DNA from: an uncultured Bacteroidales bacterium
Lineage (GTDB): Bacteria; Bacteroidota; Bacteroidia; Bacteroidales; UBA932
Reading direction: 5' to 3'
NCBI GenBank assembly: GCA_947305045.1
Contig: CAMZCW010000057.1
Span: 1 to 11,863 of the forward strand
Length of the DNA stretch: 11,863 nucleotides
How positions within the stretch are numbered: position 1 is the first letter of the stretch; every line of letters starts with the position of its first letter. The notes under the pieces were generated by a model, which did not search any database, was not told where the DNA came from, and worked only from the letters and a program-made list of their open reading frames with translations. Positions 7,040-11,863 of the stretch are shown here, in pieces. The translations under genes were made by a program, and so were the position numbers.

Positions 7040-7440
7040 TGAAATTCGATCATTCCTATCTGGCCATGGCCGAAATCTGGGCCCAGAACTCCTACTGCAA
7101 GCGCAGGAAGGTGGGTGCCCTGCTGGTGAAGGACCGCACCATTATCTCGGACGGTTACAATGGCACGCCTTCGGGCTTTGAGAACGTCTGTGAAGACGAA
7201 AACGGTGTCACCAAGCCCTATGTATTGCACGCGGAGGCCAATGCCATCACCAAAGTGGCCAAAAGCGGCAACAGCAGCGAAGGCGCTACCCTTTTCGTAA
7301 CGGCGTCGCCCTGTGCGGAATGTGCCAAACTCATTATCCAGGCCGGCATTTCGCGGGTAGTGTATCGTGATGCCTACCGTCTTACGGACGGCATTGATCT
7401 CCTGAAGCGGGCCGGTATTCAAGTGGAACAGGCCCAATGA
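7039..7440 (+). CDS. Deoxycytidylate (dCMP) deaminase
   Basis: A zinc enzyme of the CDA/ComEB group that most likely deaminates dCMP to dUMP, feeding thymidylate synthesis. In this 133-residue protein the zinc and catalytic signature is HAE at 64-66 (H64 ligand, E66 proton shuttle) and PCAEC at 91-95 (C92 and C95 ligands). The substrate-region motif NGTPSGF at 41-47 is characteristic of dCMP deaminases rather than free-cytidine deaminases. The length is near that of other small bacterial dCMP deaminases. It overlaps the acyl-CoA ligase stop by one base and the next gene by ATGA, so it sits in the middle of a coupled operon although its pathway differs from those of its neighbours. ComEB-like competence proteins belong to the same family, but no competence genes are in the window. 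Confidence 0.94.
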   Translation: MKFDHSYLAMAEIWAQNSYCKRRKVGALLVKDRTIISDGYNGTPSGFENVCEDENGVTKPYVLHAEANAITKVAKSGNSSEGATLFVTASPCAECAKLIIQAGISRVVYRDAYRLTDGIDLLKRAGIQVEQAQ

Positions 7441-9029
7441 AAAAACAGACCTTTATTCAACTGATACAGGTGATTCTGGGCATCGTCATCGGTGCCCTTG
7501 TCACACTGTGGATTGTCCGTTATCGGGAAGCGCAGCACCTGCTGCGTACCAAATATGCGGATTGGCGTAAGTTGAACCTGGTGCTGGACATGGTGGAAAA
7601 GAATTATGTGGACACCCTCAATCGGGAGGGCATGACGGATGCTGCTATTACGGCCGCCCTGTCCAGGTTGGATCCGCATTCGGTGTACCTTCCGCCCCAG
7701 CAGCTCAGTGATTCGCAGGAAGAGCTGGCCGGCAACTTCGACGGTATCGGCATCCAGTTCAATGTGCCCAATGACACGGCCATTGTCCTGGAAGTGATTC
7801 CCGGCGGACCTTCAGAGAAGGTGGGGATGCAAATGGGAGACCGTCTCCTGAAGGTGGACGACCAGGTGATAGCCGGCGTCAAGTTCCCGCAGGACAGCAT
7901 GGTCCGGCGGATGAAAGGCCCTGCAGGAACCAAGGTTACGGTAACGGTAAAACGCGGCGCGGAGGTGATTCCCTTCGAAATTACCCGTGGAAAAATACCC
8001 GTACATAGCGTAGACGCCGCCTTCATGTTGCGGGATTCCGTTGGCTATCTGCGCCTTGGCAAGTTCTCCCGGACCACCTTCAAGGAGTGCCATGAGGCCG
8101 CCCTTAAACTCATGGAACAGGGGATGACGCACCTGGTTTTTGACGTCCGGGACAATACTGGCGGCTACATGGATCAGGCGCTGCTGCTGTCCAACGACTT
8201 TCTTTCGCCCGGAGACACCATCGTCTATATCGAAGGGCTCCATCGCGCGCGTGAGGTATATAAGGCCGATGGCCGGGGTATGTTCCAAAGCATGGGGCTG
8301 ACCATCCTGATCAGCGAGAATTCAGCATCGGCCAGCGAAATCTTTGCCGGGGCCATCCAGGACAACGACCGCGGGACGGTGGTGGGGCGCCGCTCCTTTG
8401 GCAAGGGCCTGGTACAGGAGCCGTTCTTCTTTAACGACAATTCCGGCGTGCGGCTCACCGTGGCGCGCTATTACACGCCCAGCGGCCGCTGCATCCAGAA
8501 GCCGTACACCAGCGAAAGGGACTATGCCTATGACATTTACAATCGCTATGCAGACGGGGAAGTCTTTAGCGCAGACAGTGTAAAACTGGACACCGCTGAC
8601 GTCCATTACACCCGGAGGGGACGCAAGGTTTACGGCGGCGGCGGCATCATGCCGGATGTCTTTGTGCCCATGGACACTATGCGGGTCACAGATTTCTATC
8701 TGGCCTGCAACCGCAAAGCCACCCAGATGCGCTTTGCCTCCTATGTCTTTGACAAATATGCATCCCGCCTCCGTGAGATTGACTCGTATCCGGCCATGGA
8801 CCGTTTCCTGTCGGGACTCAACTTAAGGGTGGAATTTCCCGCCTATGCCAAGCGGCAGGATGGAATTACCTGTACGGAGGCGGAGTGGGACCAGAGTGTA
8901 TCTTACCTGGTGCCTCAGCTACAGGCGCTTATCGCCCGCTATTCCAAACTGGGAGAGAATGCCTTCTACAAGTATTATCTACCAGTGGATAATACAGTGG
9001 GGGAAGCGTTGGAGAACCTGCATTTATAA
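7437..9029 (+). CDS. S41 family C-terminal processing peptidase with PDZ domain
   Basis: A Ser-Lys protease of the CtpA/CtpB/Prc type that trims or degrades envelope proteins from their C-termini. In this 530-residue protein the N-terminus has a membrane anchor at about 7-27, so the enzyme should face the periplasm. It is followed by LDPHSVYLPP at 78-87 and a PDZ domain at about 101-178 (GIGIQF, then PSEKVGMQMGDRLLKVDD). The protease core carries SASASE at 296-301 with nucleophile S298, SFGKGLVQ with general base K323, and Q327. The spacings (25 and 4) match the Ser-Lys-Gln triad of CtpB. The roughly 150 residues after the core (from about 380) are a Bacteroidota-type C-terminal extension of unknown role. 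The gene overlaps the dCMP deaminase stop as ATGA and is last in the operon, followed at once by a strong hairpin. All catalytic residues are present, so it should be active. Confidence 0.95.
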   Translation: MKKQTFIQLIQVILGIVIGALVTLWIVRYREAQHLLRTKYADWRKLNLVLDMVEKNYVDTLNREGMTDAAITAALSRLDPHSVYLPPQQLSDSQEELAGNFDGIGIQFNVPNDTAIVLEVIPGGPSEKVGMQMGDRLLKVDDQVIAGVKFPQDSMVRRMKGPAGTKVTVTVKRGAEVIPFEITRGKIPVHSVDAAFMLRDSVGYLRLGKFSRTTFKECHEAALKLMEQGMTHLVFDVRDNTGGYMDQALLLSNDFLSPGDTIVYIEGLHRAREVYKADGRGMFQSMGLTILISENSASASEIFAGAIQDNDRGTVVGRRSFGKGLVQEPFFFNDNSGVRLTVARYYTPSGRCIQKPYTSERDYAYDIYNRYADGEVFSADSVKLDTADVHYTRRGRKVYGGGGIMPDVFVPMDTMRVTDFYLACNRKATQMRFASYVFDKYASRLREIDSYPAMDRFLSGLNLRVEFPAYAKRQDGITCTEAEWDQSVSYLVPQLQALIARYSKLGENAFYKYYLPVDNTVGEALENLHL

Positions 9030-9032
9030 GAA

Positions 9033-9066
9033 GAAAAACCGGAGTCATGATGGGCTCCGGTTTTTC
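9033..9066 (+). terminator. Rho-independent-type terminator, probably bidirectional
   Basis: A perfect 12-bp inverted repeat, GAAAAACCGGAG (9033-9044) and CTCCGGTTTTTC (9055-9066), flanks a 10-nt loop. It starts 3 nt after the S41 peptidase stop. The GC core is bounded by A5 and T5, so the hairpin has a U-tract when read on either strand and can serve both the plus-strand operon and the convergent dnaX-lptB unit. Confidence 0.88.
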
Positions 9067-9075
9067 TTGCCTATT

Positions 9076-9111
9076 ATTAACTAAACCAACTATTAACCGG
9101 TTTAGCTTAAT
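9076..9111 (-). terminator. AT-rich hairpin 3' of lptB, possible secondary terminator
   Basis: ATTAACTAAACC (9076-9087) pairs with GGTTTAG-C-TTAAT (9099-9111), giving a 12-bp stem with a one-base bulge and an 11-nt loop. It lies 18 nt past the lptB stop. There is no good U-tract on the minus strand, so it may be an mRNA 3'-end stabiliser rather than a terminator. The stronger hairpin beyond it can stop transcription. Confidence 0.35.
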
Positions 9112-9129
9112 GCAAGAGCTATGCCAAAC

Positions 9130-9933
9130 TTAAATGCGGTGCTCGTGCTCCACTTCCCGGCGGGCGCGTTCCACGGATTTGGAGCGCTTGAGCACGAATC
9201 CTGACCCCAGATATTTGGTGCGTACATCTTCGTCGGCGGCCAGTTCCTCCGGGGTGCCGGCCTGCAGGATAACACCCTCATACAGCAGGTAGGCGCGATC
9301 CGTGATGGCCAGGGTTTCACCCACATTGTGGTCCGTGATAATGACGCCAATGTTGCGGTACTTGAGCTTGGCGATGATGTACTGAATATCTTCCACAGCG
9401 ATGGGGTCCACACCGGCGAAAGGCTCGTCCAGCAGGATGAACTTGGGATCCACGGCCAGGGCGCGGGCAATCTCACAGCGGCGGCGCTCGCCACCGGAGA
9501 GCTGGATGCCCAGGGACTTGCGCACCTTGGACAGGTTGAATTCGTCAATAAGCTGTTCCATGCGGGCGATGCGTTCTTCCTTGGTCATGTATTCCGTGCT
9601 CTTGGACATTTCCATGACGGAGAGAATGTTGTCTTCTACCGACATTTTCCGGAATACGGAGGCCTCCTGCGGCAGGTAGCCGATGCCTTTCTGGGCCCGC
9701 TTGTACATGGGAAGTTCGGTGATTTCCACCGTGTTGCCTTCATCGTCATCCAGGAAGATACGGCCGCCGTTGGGCTTGATTTGCCCGGTAATCATGTAGA
9801 AACTGGTGGTTTTACCGGCGCCGTTGGGGCCCAGGAAGCCCACAATCTCTCCTTGCTCAACTTCCATGGAAACGCCCTTCACCACCGTGCGGACGCCGTA
9901 TTTCTTGACTAATTTTTCTGCGCGTAATTTCAT
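9130..9933 (-). CDS. lptB: Lipopolysaccharide export ABC transporter ATP-binding protein LptB
   Basis: The cytoplasmic ATPase of the LptB2FG complex, which extracts LPS from the inner membrane and drives it along the Lpt bridge. In this 267-residue protein Walker A is GPNGAGKTT (35-43), the Q-loop glutamine is Q89 in [19 protein letters not shown], the ABC signature is LSGGE (145-149), Walker B is FILLDEP with catalytic E170, and the switch histidine is H202 in TDHN. The Q-loop context [15 protein letters not shown] and the sequence [12 protein letters not shown] are typical of LptB rather than of amino-acid ABC ATPases. The chain is about 25 residues longer than E. coli LptB, with a charged tail ([18 protein letters not shown]) as is usual in Bacteroidota. 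It starts 3 nt after the dnaX stop and is presumably cotranscribed with dnaX. The lptF and lptG partners are not in the window. Confidence 0.94.
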   Translation of the reverse strand: MKLRAEKLVKKYGVRTVVKGVSMEVEQGEIVGFLGPNGAGKTTSFYMITGQIKPNGGRIFLDDDEGNTVEITELPMYKRAQKGIGYLPQEASVFRKMSVEDNILSVMEMSKSTEYMTKEERIARMEQLIDEFNLSKVRKSLGIQLSGGERRRCEIARALAVDPKFILLDEPFAGVDPIAVEDIQYIIAKLKYRNIGVIITDHNVGETLAITDRAYLLYEGVILQAGTPEELAADEDVRTKYLGSGFVLKRSKSVERARREVEHEHRI

Positions 9934-9936
9934 AGG

Positions 9937-11703
9937 CTATTTGGTATCCAGACCCATATCGGCCACAAAAGCGCGGACGTCCGGGTTTTTTTCCATGAGG
10001 TCCTTGGCTTTTTCTTCCGGCATATAGGGTACTTTTTCTGCTGACTCGTCCATGGGCTTGACCGACACCAGGATGTTGATCCTGGGGCAGGAGAGAAGGT
10101 CGCGAACCCGGTTCTCCAGGTCTCGCAGGAGCTTTTCTTCCACCCATTGTTTCTGGGCGTCGTTGAGTACCAGGAAGTCGATGAGTTTGATGCCGTTCTC
10201 CTCACGGACGTCAATGGTGCCGCTCGCCAGCATGCTGGCAAGGCGTGGACGGCTCTCATACTGCTTGGCGAGCTCCTTCCACTGCAGACGGACGGTTTCG
10301 TCCGCCGGGAGCGTCACTTCTTGTGTGGCCGCCTCAGCGGGAGCTGCTTCTTCCGGCTTTTCCTCCAGCAGGGCGCTCATGGACAGGGCCGATCCGCTCT
10401 TGGCCACCCGTCTGCGCGGCGTGGCAGGGGTAGGGGCGGCGGGAGATTTCTCGGCTACGCTCGAAATGACAGGGGCGGGGCTTGAGACCACTGGTGCGGG
10501 GCTCGGGGATACGGCTGCCGGGGATGCCCCTTCCGGAGCATTTGCCCGTACAGGGTCGCGGAGCGACGCGGAGGAAGGGGCATTCCCGGCGGTGCTCTGT
10601 GCGGCGGGCTTAGCCACCAGGTAACTCAGCCGCATGAGGGCGAACTCAATGTGCAGGCGCGGGTTGACGGCGGCTTTGTAGCCACTTTCGCAGGTTGTGG
10701 TAATACCCAGGGCGTCGTACAGGAACTGATGCGAGCAGCGTCCGGCCTGCTCCGCATAGCGTTTTTTCAGAGACTCCGGCAGTTCCAGGAGCGGCTCCAG
10801 GCCGCCGGTTTTGGCTACCACCAGGTTGCGGAGATGGCTGGACAGCGAGCCCACAAAGTGCAGGGCGTTGAACCCTTTTGTGAGAATTTCGTCCAGAATC
10901 AGGAATGCGGTAGCATAGTCTCCGGTGAGGAAAGCATCCACCAGTCTGAAACTGTATTCGTAGTCCAACACGTTCAGGTTACGGATGACGTCCTCATATT
11001 GGACATCGGTGCCGCAGAAGGCCACCGTCTGGTCAAAGATGGTGAGGGCGTCGCGCATGGCGCCGTCTGCCTTGGAAGCAATTACATGCAGGGATTCATC
11101 GTCAATGTTCACCCCTTCTTTCTGGGCAATGCCGCGGAGGTTCCGTACCATGTCCGGAATGCTGATCCGGTTGAAGTCATAGGTTTGGCATCGGCTCAGG
11201 ATGGTGGGCAGAATCTTGTGCTTCTCCGTGGTGGCCAGGATGAAGATGGCGTGTGCCGGCGGTTCCTCCAGGGTTTTGAGGAAGGCATTGAACGCAGCCT
11301 GGGAGAGCATGTGAACCTCGTCGATGATGTACACGCTGTACTTTCCCACCTGCGGCGGCACCTGCACCTGCTCCATGAGGGTTTTGATATCCTCCACGGA
11401 GTTGTTGGAAGCGGCATCCAGCTCATGGATGCAGTAAGAGCGGCCCTCCTGGAAACTCACGCAGGATTCGCACTCCCCGCAGGGCTGCATGTCCGGCCCC
11501 GGATTGGCGCAGTTGATCATCTTGGCAAAGATGCGCGCCGTGGTGGTTTTACCCACGCCACGCGGGCCGCAGAAAAGGTATGCATGGGCCAGCTGCCCCC
11601 TTCGGATGGAGTTGGACAGCGTTCTGGCAATGGTATCCTGGCCAATCAGGCTCTCAAAAGAATCCGGCCGATATTTCCGGGCCGACACAATGTATTCGCT
11701 CAT
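9937..11703 (-). CDS. dnaX: DNA polymerase III subunit tau/gamma (clamp loader)
   Basis: The AAA+ motor subunit of the clamp loader, which opens the beta clamp and places it on primed DNA. From the ATG at 11703 (588 residues), Walker A is GPRGVGKT (46-53), the zinc cysteines are C65, C75, C78 and C81, Walker B is VYIIDEVH (124-131), sensor 1 is ATTEKH (from 157) and the SRC arginine finger is R171. Domain III runs to about residue 365. It is followed by a long Ala/Pro/Ser-rich disordered linker (about 370-460) and a C-terminal domain that would make this a tau-like product. No stop-associated slippery site that would give a truncated gamma was found. A TTG at 11712 in the same frame was rejected because it falls inside the putative -7 element. 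The linker contains the repeat SPAPVVS-SPAPVIS and a probable dispersed-repeat sequence (VISSVAEKS). The gene leads the dnaX-lptB unit. Confidence 0.95.
   Translation of the reverse strand: MSEYIVSARKYRPDSFESLIGQDTIARTLSNSIRRGQLAHAYLFCGPRGVGKTTTARIFAKMINCANPGPDMQPCGECESCVSFQEGRSYCIHELDAASNNSVEDIKTLMEQVQVPPQVGKYSVYIIDEVHMLSQAAFNAFLKTLEEPPAHAIFILATTEKHKILPTILSRCQTYDFNRISIPDMVRNLRGIAQKEGVNIDDESLHVIASKADGAMRDALTIFDQTVAFCGTDVQYEDVIRNLNVLDYEYSFRLVDAFLTGDYATAFLILDEILTKGFNALHFVGSLSSHLRNLVVAKTGGLEPLLELPESLKKRYAEQAGRCSHQFLYDALGITTTCESGYKAAVNPRLHIEFALMRLSYLVAKPAAQSTAGNAPSSASLRDPVRANAPEGASPAAVSPSPAPVVSSPAPVISSVAEKSPAAPTPATPRRRVAKSGSALSMSALLEEKPEEAAPAEAATQEVTLPADETVRLQWKELAKQYESRPRLASMLASGTIDVREENGIKLIDFLVLNDAQKQWVEEKLLRDLENRVRDLLSCPRINILVSVKPMDESAEKVPYMPEEKAKDLMEKNPDVRAFVADMGLDTK
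10444..10471. repeat. Probable copy of a dispersed intergenic-type repeat inside the dnaX linker
   Basis: The plus strand here contains CGGCTACGCTCGAAATGAC preceded by AGATTTCT. Read on the dnaX strand it encodes VISSVAEKS. From memory, this sequence type (GTCATTTCGAGCG...GAGAAATC) recurs in high copy, mostly between genes, in many Bacteroidota genomes. Only one copy is in the window, so its dispersed nature cannot be shown here. It sits in frame in a disordered region and so costs the protein little. Confidence 0.45.
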
Positions 11704-11709
11704 AGCATA

Positions 11710-11717
11710 CAAAGATA
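11710..11717 (-). promoter_or_regulatory. Bacteroidota-type -7 promoter element (TATCTTTG) for dnaX-lptB
   Basis: Minus-strand TATCTTTG is a full match to TAnnTTTG. Its last G lies exactly 6 nt before the dnaX ATG at 11703, the same distance as at the operon start at 3254, so a leaderless or near-leaderless transcript is predicted. The upstream flank (AAATTAT) is AT-rich, but no convincing -33 TTTG is present at the normal distance. Confidence 0.5.
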
Positions 11718-11863
11718 ATAATTTCTCCCAACATTTCCTCCCTCCGTTCCCTCAATGATTGCTGTTCCGTTATCGCCCCTTGTCCTGCCTGTCAAAGGTT
11801 GGATTTTGTGCCGAGGCCGCTGAAAAAGGATCCGTTTTTCGAAGCCTCTAAGAATCGCATTTT

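Noticed and set aside
9985..9991. Slippery heptamer A-AAA-AAC in frame near the 3' end of dnaX, where a -1 shift would swap the last 15 residues for a 42-residue tail running into lptB
   Set aside because: The known dnaX frameshift makes a shorter gamma from the middle of the gene, whereas this site is almost at the end and only alters the tail. I saw no clear downstream stimulatory hairpin, and A7 runs arise by chance in Glu-Lys-Asn codons.
10651..11718. A 355-codon open frame on the plus strand opposite dnaX
   Set aside because: It is a shadow of the dnaX codons. It has no recognisable motif, and dnaX on the other strand has every AAA+ and zinc residue.
11820..11840. Inverted repeat GAAAAA-GGATCCG-TTTTTC near the right edge, possible terminator
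   Set aside because: The stem is only 6 bp and almost all A-T, with a 7-nt loop and no defined gene ending beside it.
11700..11863. Minus-strand frame open from the window edge to a TGA that overlaps the dnaX ATG as ATGA, as if an upstream gene were ending there
   Set aside because: Only about 54 codons are visible. The translation (Arg, Gly and Thr rich, ending in NYYLCML) resembles no family, another frame on the opposite strand is also open, and a full -7 element lies inside it. Chance is the likelier explanation, though a longer sequence could overturn this.
1..11863. Search for tRNA, rRNA, CRISPR, insertion sequence, phage or defence genes
   Set aside because: Nearly all of the window is accounted for by recognisable or clearly protein-like genes with gaps of about 160 bases or less, and no direct repeats, transposase or integrase motifs, or array-like spacing were seen.

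Overview
The window looks like chromosomal DNA of a fairly GC-rich member of the Bacteroidota, most likely Bacteroidales. Three promoter-like octamers fit the Bacteroidota -7 consensus TAnnTTTG, start codons generally lack a convincing Shine-Dalgarno sequence, and the gene families have a Bacteroidales character: RecQ with a C-terminal helix-turn-helix region, a long-chain acyl-CoA ligase ending in a KKSIKRYLY-type tail, dCMP deaminase overlapping an S41 peptidase, and an LptB with an extended C-terminus. No phage, insertion sequence, CRISPR array, tRNA or rRNA was seen.

Layout. (1) Bases 3-1145, plus strand: the C-terminal half of a RecQ DNA helicase that enters from the left edge. (2) Bases 1142-3160, minus strand, converging on recQ: a two-gene transcription unit. 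A secreted protein of unknown function is followed, through an ATGA overlap, by an M16 zinc peptidase. The peptidase reading frame is broken at about base 1685, exactly between its two structural domains, giving two overlapping half-length frames. (3) Bases 3161-3253: a short divergent promoter region. (4) Bases 3254-9029, plus strand: a tight four-gene operon. It holds a membrane-anchored protein of unknown function with propeller-like C-terminal repeats, an AMP-forming acyl-CoA ligase, a dCMP deaminase and a C-terminal processing (S41) peptidase. The spacings are 15 nt, a 1-nt overlap (TAATG) and a 4-nt overlap (ATGA). A perfect 12-bp hairpin terminator ends it. (5) Bases 9130-11703, minus strand: dnaX (DNA polymerase III tau/gamma subunit) followed 3 nt later by lptB (lipopolysaccharide export ATPase). 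(6) Bases 11718-11863: no gene could be established.

The content is mostly housekeeping and cell-envelope work: DNA repair and replication (RecQ, DnaX), dUMP supply for dTTP (dCMP deaminase), fatty-acid activation, LPS export and envelope proteolysis (M16, S41). I do not see a convincing undescribed multi-gene system. The points most worth a second look are the M16 peptidase split at its domain boundary with an apparent loss of the interdomain linker; a shared TAnnTTTG-6 nt-ATG start geometry at two unrelated genes, which predicts leaderless mRNAs; and a probable dispersed-repeat copy embedded in frame in the disordered linker of DnaX.
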